Assembly: GCF_023277745.1 (NCBI RefSeq)
Contig: NZ_CP086322.1
Coordinates: forward strand, 3,162,001-3,226,000
Origin: Streptomyces halobius
GTDB lineage: Bacteria; Actinomycetota; Actinomycetes; Streptomycetales; Streptomycetaceae
DNA: 64,000 bases
Reading direction: 5' to 3'
Shown: piece by piece, positions 9,893 to 19,013 of the stretch
How positions within the stretch are numbered: the first letter of the stretch is position 1
Layout of the letters: every line of letters starts with the position of its first letter
Position numbers and translations under genes: made by a program
The notes under the pieces: generated by a model
Told to the model about the DNA's origin: nothing
Seen by the model: the letters and a program-made list of their open reading frames with translations, nothing else
The model's database searches: none

Positions 9893-11365
9893 ATGTCCGC
9901 TCTCGAAACCGAAGGCGCCGTCGAGACCCGGGGCATCGAACCCGTTCCCGACAACGAGCGCCGGGGCCGCGTCCGCGAGCTCTTCCCGACCTGGGTCGCC
10001 GCCAACATCAGCGTGCTGCTGCTCACCATGGGCGCCTCGCTCGTCGTCAACAACGGGCTGAACTTCTGGCAGGTCCTGCTGGTGGCCGCGGTCGCCTCCG
10101 CCGTCGCCTTCGGCATGGTCGGTGTGCTGTCGGTCTCCGGGAAGTGGGGCGGAGCGCCCGGCGCGATGCTCTCCCGGGCCGCCTTCGGCGTACGTGGCAA
10201 CTACTTTCCCGGCGCGATCCTGTGGGTCGCCCGCTTCGGCTGGGAGACGATCAACGCGGTCACCGGCGCGTTCGCCGTGCTGACCGTGCTGAAGCTGTTG
10301 TTCGGGATCGAGAGCAACAACGTCCTGGTCGTCGTCACCCTGCTCGCCTTCGTGGCCGTCACCTACCTGGTGAGCGGCCTGGGCCGCAAGGCGCTGAACG
10401 TCTGCAACACGTACTCGACGTACCTCTTCGGCCTGTTCAGCATCATGGTGCTGGTCTATCTCGTCGCCACGATGGACTGGGGCGCGATCTTCGCCAAGGA
10501 GCCGGGCACCACCGCCATGGTGATCGCGGGCATCGGCACCATCGCGGCCGGCGGCATCAGCTGGGTCCCGACCGGCCCCGACTTCGCGCGTTATCTGCCG
10601 CACTCCGCGTCCGGCAGGAAGATCGTCGGTGCGACGGTCTCCGGGGCGGCGCTGGTGCTGGTCCCGATGGTGCTGATGGGCGGCGTGATGGCGGTCTCGG
10701 ACCCGAAGCTGGCCGGCCGGAACACCGACCCGATGTCGTTCCTCGGTCACATCCTGCCGGGCTGGCTCGCGGTGCCGTACCTGATCACCGCGCTGGTCGG
10801 AATGGTGCTGATCAACAGCCTCTCGATGTACTCGGCGGGCTTCACCGCGCAGACCATGGGCGTCAAGCTGCCGCGTGCCCTGGCGGTCAGTGTCAACGCC
10901 GTGATCAGCCTGGTCGGCGGCCTGTTCATGATGCTGGTGGCCAAGGACTTCATCGGCCAGTTCATCGCCTTCCTGACGCTGCTCGCGGTGTCCTTCTCCG
11001 CCTGGATCGGCGTCTACGGCATCGACATGGCGCGACGGCGCAAGATGGCGGTCCGCTACGACGGCGACAGCCTGATGAACACCGGCCGCACCAGCCGCTA
11101 CTGGTACGTCGGCGGCTTCTGCTGGCAGGCCATGACGGCCTGGGCGGTGGCGCTGGCCGCGGGCCTGTGTTTCACCAAGGTCCAGTGGTTCACCGGCCCG
11201 CTGACCACCACCTGGATCGGCGAGAACGGTCTGGGCTGGGCGGCCACGATCCTGATCGCCGCAGTGGTGTTCGCTGCGCTGCCGACGCCGAAGGAGACGG
11301 CCACGGCCGTGCCGGCCGTGGCCGACGAGGCCGCCCGGGAACCGCGGCCGGCCGAGGTCGGCTGA
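9893..11365 (+). CDS. NCS1-family nucleobase permease (cytosine/purine type)
   Basis: Secondary transporter of 490 residues with about twelve hydrophobic helices. Family markers include the early ELFPTWVAANISVLLLTMGAS, the GAPGAMLSRAAFGVRGNYFPG segment and the GISWVPTGPDFARYLP motif after helix six, as in CodB-like permeases. Import of cytosine, purines or a related base is inferred from the family; the exact substrate cannot be read from sequence. ATG at 9893 has GGAG 12 bp upstream; an ATG at 9746 in frame lies in the repeat-bearing spacer and is unlikely. The gene is monocistronic, ended by a strong hairpin 38 bp after the stop. Confidence 0.88.
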   Translation: MSALETEGAVETRGIEPVPDNERRGRVRELFPTWVAANISVLLLTMGASLVVNNGLNFWQVLLVAAVASAVAFGMVGVLSVSGKWGGAPGAMLSRAAFGVRGNYFPGAILWVARFGWETINAVTGAFAVLTVLKLLFGIESNNVLVVVTLLAFVAVTYLVSGLGRKALNVCNTYSTYLFGLFSIMVLVYLVATMDWGAIFAKEPGTTAMVIAGIGTIAAGGISWVPTGPDFARYLPHSASGRKIVGATVSGAALVLVPMVLMGGVMAVSDPKLAGRNTDPMSFLGHILPGWLAVPYLITALVGMVLINSLSMYSAGFTAQTMGVKLPRALAVSVNAVISLVGGLFMMLVAKDFIGQFIAFLTLLAVSFSAWIGVYGIDMARRRKMAVRYDGDSLMNTGRTSRYWYVGGFCWQAMTAWAVALAAGLCFTKVQWFTGPLTTTWIGENGLGWAATILIAAVVFAALPTPKETATAVPAVADEAAREPRPAEVG

Positions 11366-11403
11366 CCGCCCGCACCCCAGGGAGACCTGACGTCACGTCA
11401 GCC

Positions 11404-11439
11404 AACGCCCCCTCGCCACCGTCCTGGCGAGGGGGCGTT
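11404..11439 (+). terminator. Strong terminator after the NCS1 permease
   Basis: Perfect 15-bp stem (11404-11418 and 11425-11439) with a 6-nt loop, followed by TCTTTG. It is among the clearest intrinsic terminators in the window. Confidence 0.9.
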
Positions 11440-11460
11440 TCTTTGCACCGCACGGGCCGC

Positions 11461-12050
11461 AGTCGAGGCGTTCGACTGTCCCGCCATGGCGCTTGCTGCG
11501 GGCGTCCGCTGCGCTGTGTCTGAGCCCCACGTTGTCGGCTGTCCCGCCGTGAGGCTGCGCCTGCGGCGTGCCTGCGCCGACGTCTTTGGCTGTCCCGCCG
11601 TAGCACTTGCTGCGAGCTGTGTTCCGCTGCGCGGGGCTGTTCGGCAGCGGCACCGGCCCTCCGGACTCCGTCCTGCGGACCGGCACCTCCCGAAGGGGTG
11701 GGGAAGAAGACCGGTGGGGGTACACGTAGCCGGTCATCTGCACCCTGTGGTCGCGACCACAGACACATGACAGACCACATGTGCCCCCACCGGCCCTATC
11801 CCACCCACCGACGGGAGGATGGGGGTACCTCCCATGCCCTTCAGGCTATGGGGGAGGGCCGCAGGACGGAGTCCGGAGGCCCGTCACCGCACCCGAACCC
11901 ACGCCCGCCGCAGGCGAACCCCTCACGGCGGGACAGCCGACAACGTGGGGCGCACGCCCGCCGCAGGCGACCCCCACGGCGGGACAGCCGACAACGTGGG
12001 GCGCACGCCCGCCGCAGGCGAGCAACCATGTCGGCCCAGGCCGAGCGCAG
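11461..12050. repeat. Large composite inverted-repeat element, copy A
   Basis: About 590 bp between convergent genes, with no supportable coding sequence. The left half carries degenerate units reading GTTGTCGGCTGTCCCGCCGTG next to GCGCCTGCGGCG; the right half carries the same units in reverse complement (for example 11925-12015). A 21-bp perfect inverted repeat (11658-11678 / 11859-11879) and a CCGGTGGGGG...CCCCCACCGG pair frame the centre, where an 18-bp perfect palindrome sits at 11745-11762. A second copy is at 62.2-62.9 kb and a half copy at 9.5 kb. No transposase or target duplication is seen. Confidence 0.85.
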
Positions 12051-12055
12051 CGGAA

Positions 12056-12090
12056 CACCGCCCCGGCTCACACCATGAGCCGGGGCGGTG
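12056..12090 (-). terminator. glcP terminator
   Basis: Perfect 15-bp stem (12056-12070 and 12076-12090) with a 5-nt loop, 31 bp after the glcP stop. Confidence 0.88.
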
Positions 12091-12121
12091 CCCAATACCG
12101 AGGAGAGAGGCTGGCGGGGGT

Positions 12122-13540
12122 TTAGCCCATCTCCTCCAACGCCTTGCCCTTCGTCTCCTTCACGTACTTCAGCACGAAGGGGATCGAGAGCAGGGCGAAG
12201 ATCATGTAGATCACGTAGGTGCCGGACAGGTTCCACTCGGCCAGGCTCGGGAAGCTGGCCGTGATGGCCCAGTTGGCGACCCACTGTGCGCAGGCGGCGA
12301 CGCCGAGCGCGGCGGCGCGGATCCGGTTGGGGAACATCTCGCCGAGGAAGACCCAGACCACGACGCCCCAGGAGAGGGCGAAGAAGAGCACGAAGACATG
12401 TGCGGCGATCAGTGCCACGGCGCCTTCGGTGGCCGGCAGGGTGCCGGCCGCGGTCTTGGCGGAGAAGGCCCAGGCTTCCAGGCCGAGGGAGACGGCCATA
12501 CCGAGCGAGCCGACCAGCGCCAGCGGGCGGCGGCCGATCCGGTCGACGAGGAGCATCGCGATCACGGTGCCGACGATGTTGATGATCGACGTGGTGAAGC
12601 TGTAGAAGAACGAGTTGCTCGGGTCGATGCCGACGGACTGCCATAGCGTCGAGGAGTAGTAGAACGCGACGTTGATGCCGACCAGCTGCTGGAAGACGGA
12701 GAGTCCGATACCGACCCAGACGATCGGCATGAGGCCCATCCTGCCGCCGAGCAGGTCCTTGAAGGTCGACTTGTGCTCGCTGCGCATCGCCTCCTCGATC
12801 TCCCGGACGCGGGTGTCGAGGTCGGTGCCGCTGCCCTCGACCTCGGCCAGCACCTCCTTGGCGCGGGAGACCTTGCCGACGGAGATCAGGTAGCGCGGCG
12901 ACTCGGGGATCGCGAAGGAGAGCAGCCCGTAGAGGACGGCCGGGACGACCATCACGCCGAGCATCCACTGCCAGGCTTCCAGGCCGGCGAGGGTGCCGCG
13001 CTGGTCGCCGTCGGCGAGGTTGAGGATGCCCCAGTTGACCAGCTGGGAGACGGCGATGCCGATGACGATCGCGGCCTGCTGGAACGCGCCGAGCCGGCCG
13101 CGGTAGGCGGGCGGGGAGACCTCGGCGATGTAGGCCGGGCCGATGACCGAGGCCATACCGATCGCGAAGCCGCCGATGACCCGCCAGAAGGCGAGGTCCC
13201 ACAGGCCGAAGGGCACGGCCGAGCCGACGGCGCTGAGGACGAACAGCACCGCGGCGATCTGCATCACGCGGATCCGGCCGATACGGTCCGCGATCCGGCC
13301 GGCGGTCGCGGCACCGATGGCGCAGCCGATCAGCGCGACGGCGATCACCTGGGCCAGCACGGCGGATCCGACCTCGTAACGGTCGCGGATCGCCTCGACC
13401 GCGCCGTTGATCACGGAACTGTCGTAGCCGAAGAGGAAGCCGCCCATCGCGGCAGCCGCGGTGATGAAGATGACATGGCCGAGGTGGTCCGGCTGGGCCT
13501 TGCGGCCTTCCACTGCCGTCGGCGGCGCGGTGCTGGTCAA
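12122..13540 (-). CDS. glcP: Glucose permease GlcP (MFS sugar porter)
   Basis: Proton-coupled sugar porter, the main glucose uptake system in Streptomyces, which lack a glucose PTS. The 472-residue product has twelve helices and sugar-porter signatures: GFLFGYDSSVINGAVE in helix one, GRIADRIGRIR between helices two and three, PESPRYL after helix six, DRIGRRPLAL between eight and nine, and LGEMFPNRIRAAALG. I chose the TTG at 13540 because GGAG lies 8 bp upstream and the length then matches the family; an upstream in-frame start would add an unrelated leader. Glucose is the family-based inference; the gene also sits beside smc as in S. coelicolor. Possible operators lie upstream. Confidence 0.92.
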   Translation of the reverse strand: MTSTAPPTAVEGRKAQPDHLGHVIFITAAAAMGGFLFGYDSSVINGAVEAIRDRYEVGSAVLAQVIAVALIGCAIGAATAGRIADRIGRIRVMQIAAVLFVLSAVGSAVPFGLWDLAFWRVIGGFAIGMASVIGPAYIAEVSPPAYRGRLGAFQQAAIVIGIAVSQLVNWGILNLADGDQRGTLAGLEAWQWMLGVMVVPAVLYGLLSFAIPESPRYLISVGKVSRAKEVLAEVEGSGTDLDTRVREIEEAMRSEHKSTFKDLLGGRMGLMPIVWVGIGLSVFQQLVGINVAFYYSSTLWQSVGIDPSNSFFYSFTTSIINIVGTVIAMLLVDRIGRRPLALVGSLGMAVSLGLEAWAFSAKTAAGTLPATEGAVALIAAHVFVLFFALSWGVVVWVFLGEMFPNRIRAAALGVAACAQWVANWAITASFPSLAEWNLSGTYVIYMIFALLSIPFVLKYVKETKGKALEEMG

Positions 13541-13773
13541 CGTGAACTCCAGTGGCCCGGCTGCGCTGCCGGGCGTCGGGGGCTGGCCCTTCAGGTGGCA
13601 CATGAGGTCAGGACACCCACCACTTGAAGGTAAAAGCAACGTTGCAGAGACTATGCCTTCAAGTTTCGAAGTCAATAGGACGTGATGAATTCGTTTCTCG
13701 ACAGCCCTAGGGGCATCTCGTTCAAGTTGTGAAGAGACTAGGGAGGTGGAGTCCTGGGCAGCACCGGGGCCGT
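13541..13773 (-). promoter_or_regulatory. glcP promoter region with repeated TTCAAGT boxes
   Basis: Between smc and glcP. ACTTGAAGG at 13622-13630 and CCTTCAAGT at 13656-13664 form a 9-bp inverted repeat around the palindrome GCAACGTTGC (13636-13645), which looks like a LacI-family operator core. A 14-bp motif TTCAAGTTnnGAAG occurs at 13658-13671 and again at 13721-13734. This local AT-richer stretch is a good candidate for sugar-responsive control; the regulator is unknown. Confidence 0.55.
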
Positions 13774-16700
13774 TCAGTGCAGGCGCTGGCTGATGACCTT
13801 CGACACACCGTCCCCCTGCATCGACACCCCGTAGAGCGCGTCCGCGACCTCCATCGTCCGCTTCTGGTGGGTGATCACGATCAGCTGGGAGCTCTCCTGG
13901 AGCTCCTCCATGATCCGGATCAGCCGCTGCAGATTGGTGTCGTCCAGCGCCGCCTCGACCTCGTCCATGACGTAGAACGGGCTGGGGCGCGCCTTGAAGA
14001 TCGATACCAGCAGCGCCACGGCGGTCAGCGACCGCTCACCGCCCGAGAGCAGCGACAACCGCTTGACCTTCTTGCCCGGCGGGCGCGCCTCCACCTCCAC
14101 CCCGGTGGCCAGCATGTCGTCCGGGTCGGTCAGGACCAGCCGCCCCTCGCCCCCGGGGAAGAGCCGCGCGAAGACGCCCTCGAACTCGCGGGCGGTGTCG
14201 TGGTACGCCTCGGTGAAGACCTGCTCCACCCGCTCGTCGACCTCCTTGATCACCTGCAGCAGGTCGGCACGGGTCTTCTTCAGGTCCTCGAGCTGTTCGC
14301 TGAGGAACTTGTGGCGCTCCTCCAGCGCCGCGAACTCCTCCAGCGCGAGCGGGTTCACCTTCCCGAGCTGCTGGTACGCCCGCTCCGCGGCCCGCAGCCG
14401 TTTCTCCTGCTCGGCCCGCACATAGGCGACCGGCTGGTTCCTCGGGTGCTCCGGGTCGTCCGGCAGCTGCTCGCCCTCGGCCGGCGGCGACGGCGGTACG
14501 GGCTGATCGGGCCCGTACTCCGCGATCAACCCGGCCGGCTCCACCCCCAGCTCCTCCAGTGCCTTGGTCTCCAGCTGCTCGATCCGCAGCCGCTTCTCCG
14601 CGCCCAGCACCTCGCCCCGGTGTACCGAGTCGGTCAGTTTGTCCAGCTCGGCCTTCAGTTCCCGGCCCCGGTTGCGCTCGGCCACCAGCGCCGCTTCGCG
14701 CTCCGCCTTGGCCCGCTCGGCGGCGCCGCGCTCCCCCTCGGCCCGTACGACCGACACCTCGACGTGCGCCAGCAGCTGGCGGGCACCGGAGGCCACCGCC
14801 CCGGCCACCGCCGCCTCGTGGCGCAGCCGGGCGCGCCGCCGCTCGGCCCGTGCCCGCGCCTCCCGCTCGGCGCGCGCGCCGCGGTCCAGCGCATCCGCCC
14901 GCCCGGCGAGCGCCTTCACCCGCTCCTCGTGCGTACGCGCCTGGAGCCGGGCCTCCATCTCCGTCTGCCGGGCGTTGGCCCCGTCGGCGGCCAGCCGGTC
15001 CCGTACGGACGTATCGGGCTCCTCGTCGCCGACGCCCGGGGCCTCCTGGGCCGCGGCGAGCCGCTCGGCCAGTTCCTCGGCCTCCTCGGTGGCCCGCAGC
15101 AGGGCCTTCTCGGCCTTGGCGGCCGCCGCACCGGAACGTTCCGCCTCGCCCGCCGCCGCCCGCGCCTGCCCGGCGAGCCGCCCCAGATCCCCCGCGATCT
15201 TGGACTTCTCCCGGTCCGCCGCGCGCCGCCGTTCGCCCAGCTCCTCGACCAGCGCGGCACATTCCGTACGCCGCTCCGCCGCCGCCCGCTGCGCCTCGGT
15301 GAGCTCCTCGCAGCGCTCCGCCAGTTCCGCCAGCTCCGCGGCCGCCTCGTCGACGGACGCCTGCACCTCCAGCAGACTCGGCGCGCCGGCCGACCCGCCC
15401 TGCGCGAAATGCGCCCCGAGCAGATCGCCCTCACCGGTCACGGCCATCAGCTCCGGACGCGCGGCCACCAGTTCCTCGGCGTCCTCCAGCGTCCCGACCA
15501 CCACCACGTCCCGCAGCAGCCGGGCCACCGCGGCCATCAACTCCTCCGGCCCGCGCACCAGTTCAGCGGCGCGCACGGGCGCGGAGCGGGGACCGGGCAC
15601 ACGGTGCCCGGACGCGCCGGCGGCACCCGCCGCCTCGCCGTCCCGGGGCGCACTTTCCCGGCCCGTCGACTGCGGCCCGATCACCGGCCGCTCCGGCCCC
15701 GCCCCGGCCCGCGCCGCCACGTCGGCCTCCCCTGCCGGGCCCGGCACCCGCGCCGTGTGCTCCGTGCCCACGGAACCCGCCGGACCACCGACGCGCCCGG
15801 CCTGCACACTCGACTCCCCCGGCTCACCGTCCACAGCAGTCCCGACAGCCTCCGCAAGCCCAGCCGTCTCGGAAACCGCCACGGCACCAGCGGCCGGCAC
15901 GCCCCCCAGCACCATCGCCGCCCGTCCCCCGTCCTGCTTCCGCAGCAGGCGGATGGCGTCGGCGGCGGTGGCCGGGCCGGTGACGGCGATGGCGTCCGCG
16001 GCCGCGCCGAGCGCCGCCGCGACGGGAATCTCGTAGCCGGGGGTGACCGTCAGCAGCTCCGCCGCCGGGCCGAGCAGGCCGGTGAGCCGGTCCGCGGCGG
16101 CCAGCAGCGCGCCGGTGCCGTCCTTGCGGCGCAGCCCGAGCGCCAGTGCGTCGTGCCGGGCGGAGGTCGCGGCGCGCTGGCGCTCCGCCGCGGTCAGCGC
16201 CTCGCGTGCGGCGGTCAGCGCGGCCTCCGCCTCCGCCAGCTCCCGCCGGGCCGCGTCGTGCCGGCCCGCGAGCTCCTCGTCGTCCGCGTCCAGCCCGTCG
16301 ACCTCGGCCTTCAGCTGCTCGTACGCCTCCTGGGCCGCGGCCGCCCGCTCCCGTGCGCCGTCCCGGGCCTCGGCCAGCCGGCCGATCTCCGCCTGGGCGG
16401 AGGCGGCCCGGCCGCGGGCCGCGGTGACCTGCCCGTTCAGCCGGGCGAGCCCCTCCCGCCGGTCGGCGATGGCGCGGGCCACATCCCGCAGCCGCCGCTC
16501 CTCCTCCGCCAACTGCCGCTCCAGCGCGGCACGGTGCTCGACGGTGTCCTCCAGCGCCCGGCTCGCCGCCTCCAGCGCGGCCTCCAACTCCGCCTCCTGC
16601 TCACGGATCCGGGCCGCCTCGCGCTCCATGTCCTCGGGGTCGCGCCCCTGCCGCTCGTCCGGCGGGGCCGGCGCAGCGCTCTTGACCCGCGCTTCGGCCA

Positions 16701-17616
16701 GCGAGATCGTGCCGCGCACCCGCTCCGCGAGCTGCGACAGCTCGTACCAGGTCTGCTGCGCGCGCTGGACCCGCGGTGTCAGCGTGCGGACCTCCTCCTC
16801 CAGCGCCGCCTCGCGCTGCTGGGCGGCGCGCAGCTGCGCCTCCGCGGCCTCCTTGCGTTCCTTGAGCGCCGCCTCGTCCGCGATCTCGGCGCGCAGCGCC
16901 TCCCGCAGGGTGACGAGATCGTCGGCGAGCAGGCGCAGCCGGGCGTCCCGCAGATCGGCCTGGATGACGGCGGCCCGCCGGGCGACCGCGGCCTGCCGTC
17001 CCAGCGGCTTGAGCTGGCGGCGCAGCTCGTCGGTCAGATCCTGTACGCGGGCGAGGTTGGCCTGCATCGCGTCCAGTTTCCGCAGCGCCTTCTCCTTGCG
17101 CTTGCGGTGCTTGAGGACACCGGCCGCCTCCTCGATGAACGCCCGGCGCCCCATGGGATCGGCGTGCAGCACGGAGTCGAGCTGTCCCTGCCCGACGATG
17201 ACATGCATCTCGCGCCCGATACCGGAATCGGAAAGCAATTCCTGGATATCCAGCAGTCGGCAGGTATCGCCATTGATCTGGTATTCGCTGCCGCCATTAC
17301 GGAACATGATCCGGGTAATGGTCACTTCGGCGTACTCGATGGGCAGTGCGCCGTCGGAGTTGTCGATGGTGAGCGAGACCTCGGCCCGGCCCAGCGGCAG
17401 CCGGCCGGTCGTCCCGGCGAAGATGACGTCCTCCATCTTGCCGCCGCGCAGCGACTTCGCCCCCTGCTCGCCCATGACCCAGGACAACGCGTCCACGACA
17501 TTCGACTTGCCGGAACCGTTGGGGCCCACGACGCAGGTGATACCGGGCTCGAAGCGCAGCGTCGTGGCGGAGGCGAAGGACTTGAAGCCTCGCAGGGTCA
17601 GACTCTTGAGGTGCAC
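13774..17616 (-). CDS. smc: Chromosome segregation protein SMC
   Basis: Structural maintenance of chromosomes ATPase that organises and segregates chromosomes with ScpA/ScpB. The 1280-residue protein has an N-terminal Walker A GPNGSGKSN (from residue 31), a long coiled coil, a hinge near residues 530-700, the return coiled coil, the ABC signature LLSGGERSLTA near residue 1190 and Walker B FYVMDEVEAALDD near 1215. The hinge contains an insert of about 100 Gly/Ala/Pro/Glu-rich residues (about 575-680), making it longer than the usual 1150-1190. The GTG at 17616 fits the conserved start xHLKSLTLRGFKSF; its ribosome site is weak, and an ATG 15 codons upstream is possible. Confidence 0.95.
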   Translation of the reverse strand: MHLKSLTLRGFKSFASATTLRFEPGITCVVGPNGSGKSNVVDALSWVMGEQGAKSLRGGKMEDVIFAGTTGRLPLGRAEVSLTIDNSDGALPIEYAEVTITRIMFRNGGSEYQINGDTCRLLDIQELLSDSGIGREMHVIVGQGQLDSVLHADPMGRRAFIEEAAGVLKHRKRKEKALRKLDAMQANLARVQDLTDELRRQLKPLGRQAAVARRAAVIQADLRDARLRLLADDLVTLREALRAEIADEAALKERKEAAEAQLRAAQQREAALEEEVRTLTPRVQRAQQTWYELSQLAERVRGTISLAEARVKSAAPAPPDERQGRDPEDMEREAARIREQEAELEAALEAASRALEDTVEHRAALERQLAEEERRLRDVARAIADRREGLARLNGQVTAARGRAASAQAEIGRLAEARDGARERAAAAQEAYEQLKAEVDGLDADDEELAGRHDAARRELAEAEAALTAAREALTAAERQRAATSARHDALALGLRRKDGTGALLAAADRLTGLLGPAAELLTVTPGYEIPVAAALGAAADAIAVTGPATAADAIRLLRKQDGGRAAMVLGGVPAAGAVAVSETAGLAEAVGTAVDGEPGESSVQAGRVGGPAGSVGTEHTARVPGPAGEADVAARAGAGPERPVIGPQSTGRESAPRDGEAAGAAGASGHRVPGPRSAPVRAAELVRGPEELMAAVARLLRDVVVVGTLEDAEELVAARPELMAVTGEGDLLGAHFAQGGSAGAPSLLEVQASVDEAAAELAELAERCEELTEAQRAAAERRTECAALVEELGERRRAADREKSKIAGDLGRLAGQARAAAGEAERSGAAAAKAEKALLRATEEAEELAERLAAAQEAPGVGDEEPDTSVRDRLAADGANARQTEMEARLQARTHEERVKALAGRADALDRGARAEREARARAERRRARLRHEAAVAGAVASGARQLLAHVEVSVVRAEGERGAAERAKAEREAALVAERNRGRELKAELDKLTDSVHRGEVLGAEKRLRIEQLETKALEELGVEPAGLIAEYGPDQPVPPSPPAEGEQLPDDPEHPRNQPVAYVRAEQEKRLRAAERAYQQLGKVNPLALEEFAALEERHKFLSEQLEDLKKTRADLLQVIKEVDERVEQVFTEAYHDTAREFEGVFARLFPGGEGRLVLTDPDDMLATGVEVEARPPGKKVKRLSLLSGGERSLTAVALLVSIFKARPSPFYVMDEVEAALDDTNLQRLIRIMEELQESSQLIVITHQKRTMEVADALYGVSMQGDGVSKVISQRLH

Positions 17617-17970
17617 GCCGTTGGACTCTACCGGCCATGCCTCGGCGGGCGGCCCCAACATTCCGCTGCCCGCTCCGGCCGGTACGGGGCCGGGTGCGCG
17701 GCGCCGTTCGTTTTCGGTTTCACAGGTGAGGGGTCAGGGCACACCAAGCGGTAAGGACGGACCCCGGACAGAAGTCGAGCGGGAATCGAGACGGCGGGGA
17801 AGCGACCGAAAAGCGGCGGACCGGGAAGCGGCGGGGAGCGGGAAACGGCGGGAACCAGAAACGACGAAGGGACGCCGAAGCGTCCCTTGCAGATCTTGAC
17901 GAGAACTGCAGATCTTGAGGGCGATGCCTCAAGCGGCTGGCGAAAAGCCCGCCCGGCCCAGGGGTGCGGG
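17617..17970. other. smc upstream spacer with terminator and direct repeat
   Basis: 354 bp without a gene. It holds the hairpin AAGGGACGC-CGAA-GCGTCCCTT (17867-17888), the likely terminator of the small gene upstream, and a 12-bp direct repeat TGCAGATCTTGA at 17888-17899 and 17907-17918. The smc promoter should lie between about 17640 and 17860. Confidence 0.65.
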
Positions 17971-18174
17971 TCAGGTGAGCGCGGGCTCCGCCTGGGGTAC
18001 GTCGATGTCCAGCATCGAGTCGTCTCGACGTGCGGCAGCGGACAGCATGTCGTTTTCGGCCTGCATCCGGATCAGCTCGGATTCCAGGTCCTGCACGCGC
18101 TGCTGAAGCCGTCGCATCTCGGAGAGGACTCGGGGGTCGGAGCCGCCGACGTAACCGAGAAGCGCCTTTGCCAT
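17971..18174 (-). CDS. Small conserved coiled-coil protein
   Basis: 67 residues beginning MAKALLGYVGGSDPRVLSEM, followed by a heptad-rich stretch (MRRLQQRVQDLESELIRMQAEND, residues 20-42) predicted to form a short coiled coil, and an acidic tail ending DVPQAEPALT. ATG at 18174 has GGAGG 11 bp upstream; an in-frame start further upstream would enter non-coding sequence. It sits just before smc and after acyP on the same strand, an arrangement I recall from other Streptomyces. No function is known to me; dimerisation is likely. Confidence 0.8.
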   Translation of the reverse strand: MAKALLGYVGGSDPRVLSEMRRLQQRVQDLESELIRMQAENDMLSAAARRDDSMLDIDVPQAEPALT

Positions 18175-18554
18175 GATGGATGGTCCTCCACACTGAGTGA
18201 CCGACCGAAGCGGTGTGGGTCGTGAGGGATTCGCACCCGCGGTGCTTGTCATTACTAGGTGTCTTCAATGCCAAACAGCTAAGGTGCGCGGGGATTCCAG
18301 AGTCTCACCAAACGGTTTGAGGGTCAACACGATCACACCCCGTATCCTCGGCACCTGGGAGCGCGCGGCCGTGCGAGCGCTGCACCCGACTCCCCAGAAA
18401 GGTCCCGCGGGGTGTTGGAGATCATCCGTACAGCGGCAGCCTTGCACGGGTCGGCCGAGTTGGCAACCACCAGCGCTTATCTCCCGTAAGCAGCTGACAA
18501 AGGCATACCCCCGAGATCGTTCTTGACGGCCGTACGGCTGGTGTCGCGGCCTTC
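18175..18554. other. Gene-free spacer between the coiled-coil gene and acyP
   Basis: 380 bp, lower in GC than the neighbours (around 18255-18345 and 18470-18525). It probably contains the promoter of the small coiled-coil gene. I see no RNA gene or strong inverted repeat. Confidence 0.55.
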
Positions 18555-18836
18555 TCAGCGGATCTCGAAGCCGTCGTATCCACCGCGCGGGGTGTCCCAG
18601 ATCCCCGTTACTCCATCGACCCGCCCGGGCGTGTCTCCGGTACGCAGCCATTCCAGCAGCTGCTCGCAGCGGTCCTTCGGCCCCTCGGCGACCACTTGGA
18701 CGCGGCCGTCGCCGAGATTGACCGCGAACCCGGCGAGTTCACCGATACGCAGGGCGTTGGCGCGGGTGAACCAGCGGAACCCGACACCTTGGACCTGACC
18801 GCGCACCCACGCGGTCACCCGGACATCTTCGTTCAT
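18555..18836 (-). CDS. acyP: Acylphosphatase
   Basis: Small enzyme hydrolysing acyl phosphates. At 93 residues it has the family length and fold signature: [18 protein letters not shown] (residues 12-29) with the phosphate-binding loop and catalytic Arg, then [17 protein letters not shown] with the catalytic Asn. It ends at GYDGFEIR. The gene stands alone on the minus strand, divergent from the CAP-domain gene. Confidence 0.95.
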   Translation of the reverse strand: MNEDVRVTAWVRGQVQGVGFRWFTRANALRIGELAGFAVNLGDGRVQVVAEGPKDRCEQLLEWLRTGDTPGRVDGVTGIWDTPRGGYDGFEIR

Positions 18837-19013
18837 GTGTGCACGCTAACCGGCCAATTGCCCGGCAAACACCTCGGCCCCGCGCGCCATGGCGTACAGT
18901 CCCCCGACAGCGAGACTCACTCGTATGGGTGAATCATGTTGCCGCCAGAAGGCTATGCGGCGGAAGCCGCTCCAGCGGACCCGGTGCTTGCACCGGGGGA
19001 AGGAAGACAGCGG

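Noticed and set aside
11393..12078. Several overlapping reading frames rich in HGGTADNVG and RRDSRQRGA peptides
   Set aside because: They arise from repeat units translated in different frames and orientations, lack ribosome sites and recur identically in the second repeat copy; treated as repeat DNA.
13729..17754. Very long plus-strand reading frame (over 1300 codons) opposite smc
   Set aside because: It is the mirror of the strongly coding smc frame caused by GC bias at third positions; composition is Arg/Leu/Gly-rich, with no domain.
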